In this document: positions 53,264 to 61,809 of the stretch, in pieces | How the letters are laid out: each line of letters begins with the position of its first letter | Position numbering within the stretch: the first letter of the stretch is position 1 | Assembly (NCBI GenBank): GCA_946567425.1 | Contig: CAMNXF010000004.1 | Span: forward strand, 62,001 to 126,000 | Direction: 5' to 3' | Source: an uncultured Clostridia bacterium | GTDB lineage: Bacteria; Bacillota; Clostridia; Oscillospirales; Ruminococcaceae | Length of the DNA stretch: 64,000 bases | Notes under the pieces: model-generated | The model's database searches: none | What the model was told of the DNA's origin: nothing | The model's input: only the letters and a program-made list of their open reading frames with translations | Made by a program: the position numbers and the translations under genes

Positions 53264-55078
53264 TTATTCGTTATCCTGCAAAGCGTCATAGCCGCTTTCG
53301 CCGGTGCGAATCTTTACAACGTCGGCAACGTCGTAAACGAAGATTTTTCCGTCGCCGATCTTGCCGGTGTACAGAACGCTCTTAGCGGTTTCGACAACCG
53401 ACTCGACGGGAACCTTGCACACAACGATCTCCATTTTGATTTTGGGCAGCAGATGAGTTTCGATAGGCACGCCGCGGTAGTATTCCGTAGCGCCCTTCTG
53501 CATTCCGCAGCCGAGAACGTTCGTGACCGTCATACCCGTAATTCCGATACCGGACATCGCGTTCTTGAGTGCCTCGATATGTTCCTGTTTGGTGATGATA
53601 ACCACCTTGGACATATGAACGCCGTCGCTCGGGGTGTATTTCTTGTGAACCACGGGAACAGACTTCTCGTTTGAAGCAGCCCCGACTTTCTTGTCGACCT
53701 GAGCCAAAGTATCGACCTCTTTCTCGCGTCCCGAAGCGGTTGTTTCGATCTGCATCGAGGGGATAAAGTCTGCGTAAGAGCTGGGCAGACCGTGTTCCGT
53801 CGCGTCCAGCCCGACGATCTCCTCGTGACGGGAAACGCGCAGCCCGATAGTTTTTTTAATGATAATGAACGTAAGCGATATCATCACGCCCGTCCACAAA
53901 AGCACCGCCAGAACGCCGACCGCCTGAATACCCAGTTGAGCAAATCCGCCGCCGTAGAACAGTCCGCGCATTTTAGCGTCGGGATCGGTGAGCGCTGCAA
54001 CGCCGCCGTTCTGACCTTCGCCCGTCGCGAACAATCCGACCGCCAGAGAACCCCAGATACCGTTGCAGAAATGTACCGCGACCGCACCGACGGGGTCATC
54101 GATATGCAGCTTGTAGTCGAGCAGCCAAACGCCGAACACAACAAGGAAACCGGAGACAAGACCGATTATCGCCGCGCCAACGCAGTCGGTATCGGCGCAG
54201 GGCGCTGTTATAGCGACCAAGCCCGCCAGCGAGGCGTTAAGGCACATGGAAACGTCGGGTTTTCCGTTTTTCAGCCATGTGAATATCATTGTCGTGCAAG
54301 TCGCCACTGCGGGAGCTACAGTTGTGGTGAGGAAGATGTTCGCAAGGTGCTCAACATTGTCGGCGGCAGCGCCGTTAAATCCGTACCAACCGAACCAAAG
54401 AATGAACACGCCCAGCGCTCCCAGCGTCATCGAGTGACCAAGAATAGCTCTCGGCTTGCCGTCCTTGCCGAATTTTCCGATACGAGGACCTACCATTGCC
54501 GCGCCGATAAGCGCGCACACGCCGCCTGCCATGTGAATTGCCGTCGAGCCCGCGAAGTCAACGAAACCGAGCTGCGTAAGCCAGCCGCCGCCCCATATCC
54601 AATGCGCCTCCACGGGGTAGATTATCGCGGAGATAACTCCCGAGTAAATGCAGTAGCTGATGAACTTCGTGCGCTCCGCCATAGCGCCCGAAACGATAGT
54701 CGCCGCAGTCGCGCAGAATACGAGGTTAAACACAAATTCCGCACATCTGTCAAAGCTTGAAAAGTTGCCGAGGATATCCATAGTCGGAATGCCCACCAGC
54801 CCGAACAGCGCGTCCTCGCCGAGCATCAGCCCGAAGCCGATAAGCACGAATGTCACCGTGCCGATACAGAAATCCATAAGGTTTTTCATTATGATGTTTC
54901 CGGCGTTTTTCGCGCGGGTCATACCCGTTTCCACCATTGCGAAGCCCGCCTGCATAAAGAATACCAGCGCCGCTCCTATCAGGTACCAGATACCGTTGCC
55001 GTCGCCAACGTTAAACATCGTTGAGTTGACGACTTCCTCGGCGCTCGCCGCTCCGAGCACCGTCAAGATTGCGTTCAT
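53264..55078 (-). CDS. ammonium transporter fused to a C-terminal PII (GlnK-like) domain
   Basis: 604 residues. Residues 1-420 are an Amt channel with eleven helices and family landmarks (FFMQAGFAMVETGMTRAKN, EAHWIWGGGWL, DFAGSTAIHMAGGVCAL, and the conserved twin-His region DDPVGAVAVHFCNGIWGS). A linker of about 65 residues follows, then a complete PII domain (489-604; MSKVVIITKQEHIEALKNAM, TGKIGDGKIFVYDV). In the T-loop, GMQKGATEYYRGVPIETHLLP keeps family length, but the Tyr uridylylated in GlnB/GlnK is Ile. Linked PII could plug its own channel in response to ATP/ADP and 2-oxoglutarate; this is inferred from known GlnK-AmtB biology. Confidence 0.93.
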   Translation of the reverse strand: MNAILTVLGAASAEEVVNSTMFNVGDGNGIWYLIGAALVFFMQAGFAMVETGMTRAKNAGNIIMKNLMDFCIGTVTFVLIGFGLMLGEDALFGLVGIPTMDILGNFSSFDRCAEFVFNLVFCATAATIVSGAMAERTKFISYCIYSGVISAIIYPVEAHWIWGGGWLTQLGFVDFAGSTAIHMAGGVCALIGAAMVGPRIGKFGKDGKPRAILGHSMTLGALGVFILWFGWYGFNGAAADNVEHLANIFLTTTVAPAVATCTTMIFTWLKNGKPDVSMCLNASLAGLVAITAPCADTDCVGAAIIGLVSGFLVVFGVWLLDYKLHIDDPVGAVAVHFCNGIWGSLAVGLFATGEGQNGGVAALTDPDAKMRGLFYGGGFAQLGIQAVGVLAVLLWTGVMISLTFIIIKKTIGLRVSRHEEIVGLDATEHGLPSSYADFIPSMQIETTASGREKEVDTLAQVDKKVGAASNEKSVPVVHKKYTPSDGVHMSKVVIITKQEHIEALKNAMSGIGITGMTVTNVLGCGMQKGATEYYRGVPIETHLLPKIKMEIVVCKVPVESVVETAKSVLYTGKIGDGKIFVYDVADVVKIRTGESGYDALQDNE

Positions 55079-55111
55079 TTAAGACCGCCCCTTTCATTTC
55101 GTTCTTTTATC

Positions 55112-55167
55112 TAAACAAAAGAGGCTATGAGATAAACTCGCCGTTGAGTTTATCTCATAGCCTCTTT
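55112..55167 (-). promoter_or_regulatory. amt leader hairpin, terminator-like
   Basis: A 22-bp perfect inverted repeat (arms 55118-55139 and 55146-55167, 6-nt loop), followed on the minus strand by TTTTGTTT. The hairpin starts only about 5 nt after the expected transcription start of the amt gene and ends about 40 bp before its ATG. It looks like an intrinsic terminator in the leader, i.e. a possible attenuator of amt. Confidence 0.8.
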
Positions 55168-55178
55168 GCTATGTCTTT

Positions 55179-55207
55179 ATTATACTCGCTTTATCGGAAA
55201 ATGTCAA
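55179..55207 (-). promoter_or_regulatory. sigma-A promoter of amt
   Basis: Perfect consensus on the minus strand: TTGACA (55207-55202), 17 bp, TATAAT (55184-55179). Confidence 0.9.
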
Positions 55208-55459
55208 GCGGTTTTTGCAAGATTTTAGATTATTTCTTGCATTTTGTGGTAATTCACCAAATTCAACTTTAAATACCTTACCCTTGAGCGCATACTGCAC
55301 AAAAGCTGTAAAATGTAGTGATATCTTCCATTGTTCAAAGCAAACTTTTCCCATTAAAAGCCGCTGCACATTTTTCCCGTTAATTTATAACTTAGAATAA
55401 CGCAGATAAATTTGCAGAAAATACTACCGTAAACTTTCAAAAAGGAGCTGAATTTCCAC

Positions 55460-55624
55460 ATGAGCAAACAAACTCAAAGCTATATTAAGAGCGCGGCTGC
55501 AGGCGTTATTACGGGCGGACTGGCGTTTATGGCGGTCAAATCGCTCACCGACAACCGCCGTTTCAAACGCAAGTCCGCGGCAAAAGCGTTTAAGGTGCTC
55601 GGCAATTTTATGGACGCGTTCTGA
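55460..55624 (+). CDS. 54-aa small protein
   Basis: ATG at 55460 with AAAGGAG upstream; 54 residues (MSKQTQSYIKSAAAGVITGG, LAFMAVKSLTDNRRFKRKSA, ends NFMDAF). A short hydrophobic stretch with a Gly pair and then a basic segment suggest a membrane-associated peptide. It is clearly followed by its own terminator. I do not recognise the family. The 55210-55440 region upstream shows no clear promoter. Confidence 0.7.
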   Translation: MSKQTQSYIKSAAAGVITGGLAFMAVKSLTDNRRFKRKSAAKAFKVLGNFMDAF

Positions 55625-55642
55625 GGTTAATGCGTTAAAATG

Positions 55643-55674
55643 AAACCGCACGGTACGACAGCCGTGCGGTTTTT
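55643..55674. terminator. terminator of the 54-aa gene
   Basis: Eleven-bp stem AAACCGCACGG/CCGTGCGGTTT, then TTT; it may also serve the convergent sigma gene. Confidence 0.88.
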
Positions 55675-55706
55675 ACTATGTAAAGCATTTCCCGTTTCGT
55701 TTTCGC

Positions 55707-56768
55707 TTAATCGAGAAATACTCTCAACGCCTTGCTTTTGCTCTGCGAACGCAGCTTTCTGAGCGCCTTTGCTTCTATCTGGCGAATTCTCTCCCGCGTT
55801 ACTTTAAACTGTCTGCCGACCTCCTCGAGGGTATGCGAGCGGTCGTAACCGACGCCGTAGCGGAACTTGAGCACCTCGCGTTCGCGTTCGGGGAGCGTGT
55901 TCAGCGCCTTGTTCAGCTCGTCCTTGAACACCGCCTGCATTGCCGTGTCGATAGGCGCGGGCGCGTCCTCGTCGGGGATAAAGTCGCCGAGATAGCTGTC
56001 CTCCTCCTCGCCGACGGGAGCCTCCAGCGAAACGGGATCCTGCGCGATACGAATTATTTCGCGAACTCTGTCCGGCGTGAGGTTAAGCTCCTGTGCCACC
56101 TCGTCGACGGTTGGTTCGTGACCGTTCTCGTGCAGCAGCTTGTTCTGCGCTTTTTTTACGCGTGTAATGGTTTCCACCATGTGCACGGGAATGCGTATCG
56201 TTCTCGCCTGATCCGCGATAGCCCGCGTTATCGACTGGCGTATCCACCACGTCGCGTATGTCGAAAACTTGTATCCCTTGGTGTGGTCAAATTTCTCGAC
56301 CGCCTTGATAAGTCCGCTGTAGCCCTCCTGTATCAGATCGAGCAGCGGCATTCCGCGCCCGACGTAGTGTTTCGCAATGCTTACGACAAGCCGCATATTT
56401 GCGGTGATCAGCCTGTCGCGCGCCTGTTCGTCGCCCTCGGCGATCCTCTCCGCAAGCTGTATTTCCTCGTCTGCGGTAAGCAGCGGAATTTTTCCTATCT
56501 CGCGCAGATGTATCTTCACAGGGTCGTCGAGACTTGTGCTGCCCTTATCTCCGCCATCCTCGCCGATCTCCAGAGCCTTGTTCAAGTCGTCCTCCACGGT
56601 GAAGTCGTCGTCTATTTTAATATTGTTTTGATCAAGGAACTCGCTGAGCTTGTCAAGGTCGACATCCGCCTCGTCGATAACGTTGTATATCTCCTTTGTG
56701 GATAGTGTGCCGGTCTGTCTGCCTCTTTCCAGAAGCTCGTTAAATATGCTCTTCTCGGTATTGTTCAT
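55707..56768 (-). CDS. second primary-type sigma-70 factor (SigA paralogue)
   Basis: 353 residues with all primary sigma parts: region 1.1-like N-terminus (about 1-75), region 1.2 ([20 protein letters not shown]), region 2 ([37 protein letters not shown]), region 3, and region 4 ([37 protein letters not shown]). Regions 2.3-2.4 are nearly identical to the neighbouring SigA, so the -10 choice should be the same. Differences include YSGLIK for the usual NMGLIK in region 2 and altered residues in region 4. It starts 37 bp after SigA, with its own AAAGGA. RpoD duplication in tandem is unusual. Confidence 0.9.
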   Translation of the reverse strand: MNNTEKSIFNELLERGRQTGTLSTKEIYNVIDEADVDLDKLSEFLDQNNIKIDDDFTVEDDLNKALEIGEDGGDKGSTSLDDPVKIHLREIGKIPLLTADEEIQLAERIAEGDEQARDRLITANMRLVVSIAKHYVGRGMPLLDLIQEGYSGLIKAVEKFDHTKGYKFSTYATWWIRQSITRAIADQARTIRIPVHMVETITRVKKAQNKLLHENGHEPTVDEVAQELNLTPDRVREIIRIAQDPVSLEAPVGEEEDSYLGDFIPDEDAPAPIDTAMQAVFKDELNKALNTLPEREREVLKFRYGVGYDRSHTLEEVGRQFKVTRERIRQIEAKALRKLRSQSKSKALRVFLD

Positions 56769-56805
56769 TTGCAGATCCTTTCAATAGACTTACTATATGT
56801 ACATT

Positions 56806-57894
56806 TTATTCCAAAAAATCCTTTAACTTTCTGCTTCTTGTAGGGTGACGAAGTTTCCGCAGAGCCTTGGTCTCTATCTGGCGTATTCTTTCCCTTGTTA
56901 CCTTAAATTCCGCGCCGACCTCCTCAAGCGTGCGCTGTCTGCCGTCAATAAGCCCGAAGCGCAGTATGATAACGCGCTTTTCGCGCTCGGTAAGCGTATC
57001 AAGAACCTCCCCGAGCATTTGCTTCAGCATGGAGTTGCAAGCCTCGTCGGCGGGCGCGGGCGCGTCCACGTCAGGAATAAAGTCGCCGAGATGGCTGTCC
57101 TCCTCCTCACCGATGGGCGTTTCGAGCGACACGGGATCCTGCGCGATACGGATTATCTCGCGAACCTTGTCGACGTTCATATTCAGATATTCCGCGATCT
57201 CGTCCTCGGAGGGCTCGCAGCCGTTCTCGTGCAAAAGCTGGCTCTGTGCCTTCTTCACCTTGGTAATTGTTTCCACCATGTGCACGGGAATACGTATCGT
57301 TCTCGCCTGATCGGCGATAGCACGGGTTATAGACTGTCTTATCCACCACGTAGCGTAGGTGGAGAATTTAAATCCCTTTGTGTAGTCGAATTTCTCAACC
57401 GCCTTGATAAGCCCCATATTTCCCTCTTGTATCAGGTCGAGGAACTGCATTCCGCGGCGGACGTACTTTTTCGCGATACTCACCACCAGACGCAGATTTG
57501 CCTCTATAAGGCGCTTTTTCGCGTAAGCGTCGCCCGTTTCCATACGCGCGGCAAGCTCGATCTCCTCCTCCGTAGACAGCAGCGGTATTCTGCCTATATC
57601 CTTGAGGAAGCTCTTCACCGAGTCGTCGGGAAGCATAACATCGGCGTCCGAGCTGTCAACATAGTCGCGGTCGGAATAGTCCAGAATGTTGTCAATATCG
57701 AGATCGGCGTCGAAATCGTCCACGATTTCAATGTTCATTGCGGCGATCTTATCGTAAATACGGTTGATCTGATCCGCGTTGAAATTCAGCTCTTCCAACG
57801 CGTCGGTTATCTCCTTTGCGGTAAGGCTGCCTTTCTGTTTGCCCTGATTAAACAATTCCTCCAGAGCGTTGGGTGATACGTTGTTCTCACTCAT
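56806..57894 (-). CDS. sigA: primary sigma factor SigA/RpoD
   Basis: Housekeeping sigma factor. 362 residues. Region 1.1 is acidic ([20 protein letters not shown]), then region 1.2 ([20 protein letters not shown]), region 2 ([60 protein letters not shown]) and region 4 ([40 protein letters not shown]). Its start codon shares a base with the dnaG stop (TAATG), the classic dnaG-rpoD arrangement, which makes this rather than the downstream copy the likely primary factor. Confidence 0.95.
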   Translation of the reverse strand: MSENNVSPNALEELFNQGKQKGSLTAKEITDALEELNFNADQINRIYDKIAAMNIEIVDDFDADLDIDNILDYSDRDYVDSSDADVMLPDDSVKSFLKDIGRIPLLSTEEEIELAARMETGDAYAKKRLIEANLRLVVSIAKKYVRRGMQFLDLIQEGNMGLIKAVEKFDYTKGFKFSTYATWWIRQSITRAIADQARTIRIPVHMVETITKVKKAQSQLLHENGCEPSEDEIAEYLNMNVDKVREIIRIAQDPVSLETPIGEEEDSHLGDFIPDVDAPAPADEACNSMLKQMLGEVLDTLTEREKRVIILRFGLIDGRQRTLEEVGAEFKVTRERIRQIETKALRKLRHPTRSRKLKDFLE

Positions 57895-59636
57895 TATATT
57901 TTTCTCTCCTCCAGCTTTCGCGCCAGCGCCAGCATTTCCTCGTCCGACATATCGGCGTACTGCTTTTCGTCTGCGCCCTTTTCATAATTATTTAATACTT
58001 CTATAAAATCCGCTAGTGCCGTTTTGTCGTTTGCGAACGTGTTATCGGTTACTATCTGAATTATTCTGCCCATTTCCCTCGCGTCAAATTCCTCGTTGAA
58101 CACAGAAATATCGGGTTCGCCGCCGTTTTCAAGCGTTTTTGCCAAAAATCCGTAAACGCGTTTATTAAACTCGGTGACAAATCCTGTTTTTATCTTCGAA
58201 GAAATTTTTTCCAGAGCCTCGGGATTGTTGTACAGATAGCATATTATCCCGCGTTCCGCCTTTTCCTCTTTCGGAGTTTTCAGCGCGTCGGGATTTATTT
58301 TGTCGGGAGCGCGTTTCGGAACGGCGTGCAACTGCTTGTTCGCTCTGCCTCTGTTCCTCGCGATCTCACGCTCGACCGCCGCTTTTATCGTTTCCACGGG
58401 TATCGACGACTCCCGCGCCGCCCTGCTTATGTAGACTGCCCTGTCGATCTCGTTATTGATCTGCGCCAGAAACGTTACCGCTTTTTTCAGATAAACTGCT
58501 CTGCCGTCATCGGTACTCAGATCGTGACCCGATGTGAGCTTGTCCATTTCGTAGGCGATCGCACTGCCCGATTTCTCGATAAGCAGCCTGAAAGCCTCCG
58601 CGCCGAATTTCTTTATAAACTCGTCGGGGTCTTTCGCGCCGTCCATTTGCAACACTCTCGCGCGAACCCCCGCCTCGGACAGCAGGTTGATACCGCGCGA
58701 TGCGGCGAGCTGCCCCGCGTTGTCGCTGTCGTAGGAAAGTATGACCTCCTTTTTGCCCAGCCGCGAGATCAGATTTGCCTGCTGCGACGTGAGCGACGTT
58801 CCCAGCGACGCGACCGCGCTGTCAAAGCCTGCTTGGTGCAGGGCGATAACATCCATATACCCCTCGCAGAGTATGAAATAGTCCGCCTTGGAATTTTTGG
58901 AAACGTTCAGCGCGAACAGCATATCGCTCTTGTGGAATATCTGCGTTTCCGCACTGTTGAGATATTTCGGGATATTCTTGTCCTCCGAGAGCGTCCGTCC
59001 TCCGAAAGCCGCGACGTTTCCGCGCGTATCAAAAATCGGGAACATAACGCGGTTTCTGAACTTGTCGTACATTTTATTGTTGTTCGCCGCCAACAGCGAA
59101 CCGTCCGCAAGCTCAAAATCCGAGTAGCCCAGCTTTTTCATATAATAATGCAGATCGTGATAATCGTCGACCGCATACCCCAGCCCGAAACGCCTTATCG
59201 TATGGTCGGACAGTCCGCGCCGCCGCAGATAGTCCAGCCCCGCTGCGCCCTCGGGGGAGAAAAGCTGCTTATGGAAATATTTTCCTGCCTCGCGGTTCAT
59301 TTCGTAGAGCCGTCGACGTTTCTGCGCCGAGCCGTCGTCCTTGTCCTCGGGCATCGGCATACCCGCACGCTGCGCCAGGAACCGCACAGCGTCCATATAG
59401 TCGAGGTTCTCGATAAGCCTTATGAACGTCACAACGTCGCCGCCGACGCCGCAGCCGAAGCAGTGGAACAATCCCTTATCGGGAGAAATGCTGCACGACG
59501 GAGACTTCTCCGAATGGAAAGGGCAGCGGCACATATAAGAACCGCCTGTGCGCTTTAATTCAACATAACCCTGCGCAACCGACAAAATATCGTTCTTGTC
59601 GTGAAGCTCACGCATAAAATCCTCGGATAAGCGCAA
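57894..59636 (-). CDS. dnaG: DNA primase
   Basis: Makes RNA primers at the replication fork. 580 residues, starting at TTG 59636 ([20 protein letters not shown]), with AAGGGGTGA upstream. The zinc domain CHC2 has Cys38, His41, Cys59 and Cys62 ([22 protein letters not shown]). The TOPRIM core shows [18 protein letters not shown] and [14 protein letters not shown]. The C-terminal helicase-binding domain is divergent but present. It is followed by two sigma genes, and dgt lies just upstream. Confidence 0.96.
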   Translation of the reverse strand: MRLSEDFMRELHDKNDILSVAQGYVELKRTGGSYMCRCPFHSEKSPSCSISPDKGLFHCFGCGVGGDVVTFIRLIENLDYMDAVRFLAQRAGMPMPEDKDDGSAQKRRRLYEMNREAGKYFHKQLFSPEGAAGLDYLRRRGLSDHTIRRFGLGYAVDDYHDLHYYMKKLGYSDFELADGSLLAANNNKMYDKFRNRVMFPIFDTRGNVAAFGGRTLSEDKNIPKYLNSAETQIFHKSDMLFALNVSKNSKADYFILCEGYMDVIALHQAGFDSAVASLGTSLTSQQANLISRLGKKEVILSYDSDNAGQLAASRGINLLSEAGVRARVLQMDGAKDPDEFIKKFGAEAFRLLIEKSGSAIAYEMDKLTSGHDLSTDDGRAVYLKKAVTFLAQINNEIDRAVYISRAARESSIPVETIKAAVEREIARNRGRANKQLHAVPKRAPDKINPDALKTPKEEKAERGIICYLYNNPEALEKISSKIKTGFVTEFNKRVYGFLAKTLENGGEPDISVFNEEFDAREMGRIIQIVTDNTFANDKTALADFIEVLNNYEKGADEKQYADMSDEEMLALARKLEERKI

Positions 59637-59658
59637 CGTGTCACCCCTTTCCCATGAA

Positions 59659-60669
59659 CTACGAGATATACCCCGAATTCCAGCCCCTCGGAATACACAG
59701 CTTGCTGAAATAGTCCACCGCGTATTCGTCGGTCATGCCGCTGATGAAGTCGCCGACCGCGGTCTCAAGCCCGTCTCTTTCGGCAAGCTCCTTGTAGAGC
59801 TGCGGCATTTCGTCCTTGTTCTTGAAAAAATAGTTATAGAGATACTCGACGATATGTCCCGCCTTGTCCTTTTCGGCGATCGTCTTTTCCGCTCTGTAAA
59901 CGCGCTCGAACATAAAGTTTCTGAGCTCCCCGAACGCGCTTTCTGTGGTTTCATCAAACAGAATTTTCTCGCCGCTGTTCTCGACAAGCGAGCGCACAAG
60001 GCACGTTATCCTCGCGGATTTCGTCGCCCCAAGCGTTTTCACGGGGAACTCGGGAAGATCGCTCTGCTTGATGACACCGCCGCGTATCGCGTCCTCGATA
60101 TCGTGATTTACATACGCGATCTTGTCGCAAAACCGCACCACCATGCCCTCGCGCGTTACGGGGGGAGCGGACGAGCCTCGGTGCGCGACAATGCCGTCCA
60201 CCACCTCGAACGTGAGGTTCAGCCCCTTGCCGTCCTTTTCAATTACCTCGACGACGCGCTTGCTTTGGAGATTGTGCGCGAAGCCGTTTGGGAGCAGTTT
60301 GTTCAGCACGCGCTCGCCGTCGTGACCGAACGGTGTGTGCCCGAGGTCGTGACCGAGCGCGATAGCCTCCGTCAGATCCTCGTTCAAGCCGAGCGCGCAC
60401 GAGACCGTCCGCGCTATCTGGCTCACCTCAAGCGTGTGCGTTAGCCGCGTGCGATAGTGGTCACTGTGCGGTATCAAAAACACCTGCGTCTTGTGCTTCA
60501 GTCGGCGAAAGGAGTTACAGTGGATAATGCGGTCGCGGTCGCGCTGAAAATCCGTCCGAAAATCGCACGGCTTCTCATATACCTTGCGTCCGCGGCTGTC
60601 CTCCGACCTGCACGCGTACTCGCTTAAAGTGACCCTTTCGTTCTCTATAATGCGTTCACGCGGCAGCAC
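59659..60669 (-). CDS. dgt: dGTP triphosphohydrolase-like HD protein
   Basis: 336 residues from GTG 60669 (MLPRERIIENERVTLSEYAC), with AAGGAGG upstream. HD-domain residues: IIHCNSFRRLKHKTQVF, RTRLTHTLEVSQIARTV and ALGHDLGHTPFGHDGER. It should hydrolyse dNTPs to deoxynucleosides and triphosphate; in Firmicutes it commonly precedes dnaG. It ends in TAG, the only amber stop among the genes I checked here, and an in-frame TGA follows 6 codons later, so readthrough would add little. Confidence 0.94.
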   Translation of the reverse strand: MLPRERIIENERVTLSEYACRSEDSRGRKVYEKPCDFRTDFQRDRDRIIHCNSFRRLKHKTQVFLIPHSDHYRTRLTHTLEVSQIARTVSCALGLNEDLTEAIALGHDLGHTPFGHDGERVLNKLLPNGFAHNLQSKRVVEVIEKDGKGLNLTFEVVDGIVAHRGSSAPPVTREGMVVRFCDKIAYVNHDIEDAIRGGVIKQSDLPEFPVKTLGATKSARITCLVRSLVENSGEKILFDETTESAFGELRNFMFERVYRAEKTIAEKDKAGHIVEYLYNYFFKNKDEMPQLYKELAERDGLETAVGDFISGMTDEYAVDYFSKLCIPRGWNSGYIS

Positions 60670-60750
60670 GGCGATCCCTCCTTTGTCCCTCTGTAATTAT
60701 ATACAATTTTCGACCCCGAAACACCTTTTTTTATTTAGAAATTCTACGTT

Positions 60751-61371
60751 TTACGCAAAATCAAACCATATTTTTTGTACACTTTCCATAACAATTTTGC
60801 CGTTGCAGCAGTCAATCAGCTTTTTCTTCAGCTTCTCTGAAAGCTCCTCGCGGACGAAAAGCGAGATCTTCACATTGTCGGCGAAGTCCTCCGAGGACAC
60901 GCGCACATCCAGCTCCGTGAATATCTGCGGCAGCCGCCCGTACAGCGAGTAATCGACCGAGATCTCGAGCTGCTCCGCGAGCGCCATGACCTTGATCTTC
61001 GCCGCGTCGACCGCGTCCTTAGCGCCGCGCGAATACGCCCGCACCAGACCTCCCGCGCCGAGCAGCACGCCGCCGAAATAGCGCGTCACCACACAAACCA
61101 CGTCGGTCAGCCCTTCCTTGCGCAGGACCTCGTAGATTGGCACGCCCGCCGTTCCCGAGGGCTCGCCGTCGTCGGAGTGGCGCGCGGCGGAGTTTTCGCG
61201 GAGGATATATGCATAGCAGTTGTGGGTCGCCTTGCGGTGCATAGCACGTATCTTGTTTATGAACTCCACCGCCTGCTCCTCGGTCTCCACGGGCGCGAGA
61301 TAGCCTATAAACTCCGATTTTTTCTCAATAAACCGCGCCTCGCAGCGTTCGGCAATAGTTTTGTATTCCAC
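60751..61371 (-). CDS. YigZ/IMPACT family protein
   Basis: 206 residues from GTG 61371 (MEYKTIAERCEARFIEKKSE), AGGAGA upstream. The N-terminal UPF0029 domain is diagnostic: KIRAMHRKATHNCYAYILRE, DDGEPSGTAGVPIYEVL, VVTRYFGGVLLGAGGLVRAY. The C-terminal DUF1949 ferredoxin-like domain follows. Bacterial members are linked to ribosome-related functions, but the biochemical role is not settled. No operon partner is evident; a terminator lies downstream of rpmE on the far side. Confidence 0.93.
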   Translation of the reverse strand: MEYKTIAERCEARFIEKKSEFIGYLAPVETEEQAVEFINKIRAMHRKATHNCYAYILRENSAARHSDDGEPSGTAGVPIYEVLRKEGLTDVVCVVTRYFGGVLLGAGGLVRAYSRGAKDAVDAAKIKVMALAEQLEISVDYSLYGRLPQIFTELDVRVSSEDFADNVKISLFVREELSEKLKKKLIDCCNGKIVMESVQKIWFDFA

Positions 61372-61429
61372 CGCACTCTCCTAAAAATTATTCGCAGCCG
61401 TCATATTTTTGCAAAATTCGCCCTCAGCG

Positions 61430-61468
61430 ACAACAAAAACTCACGCACAAAGACTTATGCGTGAGTTT
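61430..61468 (-). terminator. terminator of rpmE
   Basis: Minus strand AAACTCACGCA/TGCGTGAGTTT with a 10-nt loop, then TTTTTGTTG. Confidence 0.9.
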
Positions 61469-61491
61469 CGTTTTTGAGAACTAAAAGCGCA

Positions 61492-61695
61492 TTACTTGCC
61501 CATATTGTAACGCTTTTTAAATCTGTCAACACGTCCGCCGCTGTCAACCAGCTTCTGCTTACCGGTATAGAACGGGTGGCACTTGGAGCAGATCTCGACC
61601 TTGATGTCCTTCTTCGTGGAACGTGTTTCTATAACGTTTCCGCAAGCGCACTTGATAGTTGTAGCCTCGTATGCGGGATGAATTCCCTCTTTCAT
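61492..61695 (-). CDS. rpmE: 50S ribosomal protein L31, zinc form
   Basis: 67 residues from ATG 61695 ([20 protein letters not shown]). GAGGTGA stands 5 bp upstream; the in-frame GTG three codons earlier is part of that site. Zinc-binding Cys pairs are present ([19 protein letters not shown]), making it the C+ type rather than the zinc-free paralogue. Monocistronic with own promoter and terminator. Confidence 0.97.
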   Translation of the reverse strand: MKEGIHPAYEATTIKCACGNVIETRSTKKDIKVEICSKCHPFYTGKQKLVDSGGRVDRFKKRYNMGK

Positions 61696-61736
61696 GATTG
61701 TCACCTCAATCCGTATTTACATCATAATACTTATCA

Positions 61737-61765
61737 ATTATACCACATCGATTTCAAAAAATCAA
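61737..61765 (-). promoter_or_regulatory. promoter of rpmE
   Basis: Minus-strand TTGATT (61765-61760), 17-bp spacer, TATAAT (61742-61737). Confidence 0.75.
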
Positions 61766-61809
61766 GTGTTTTTGTCAATTTTCTTATGACAATTTGTAGA
61801 AATTAAGGC

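Noticed and set aside
55112-55167. Leader hairpin as a plus-strand terminator
   Set aside because: No plus-strand gene ends nearby, and its position just after the minus-strand amt promoter fits a leader role better.
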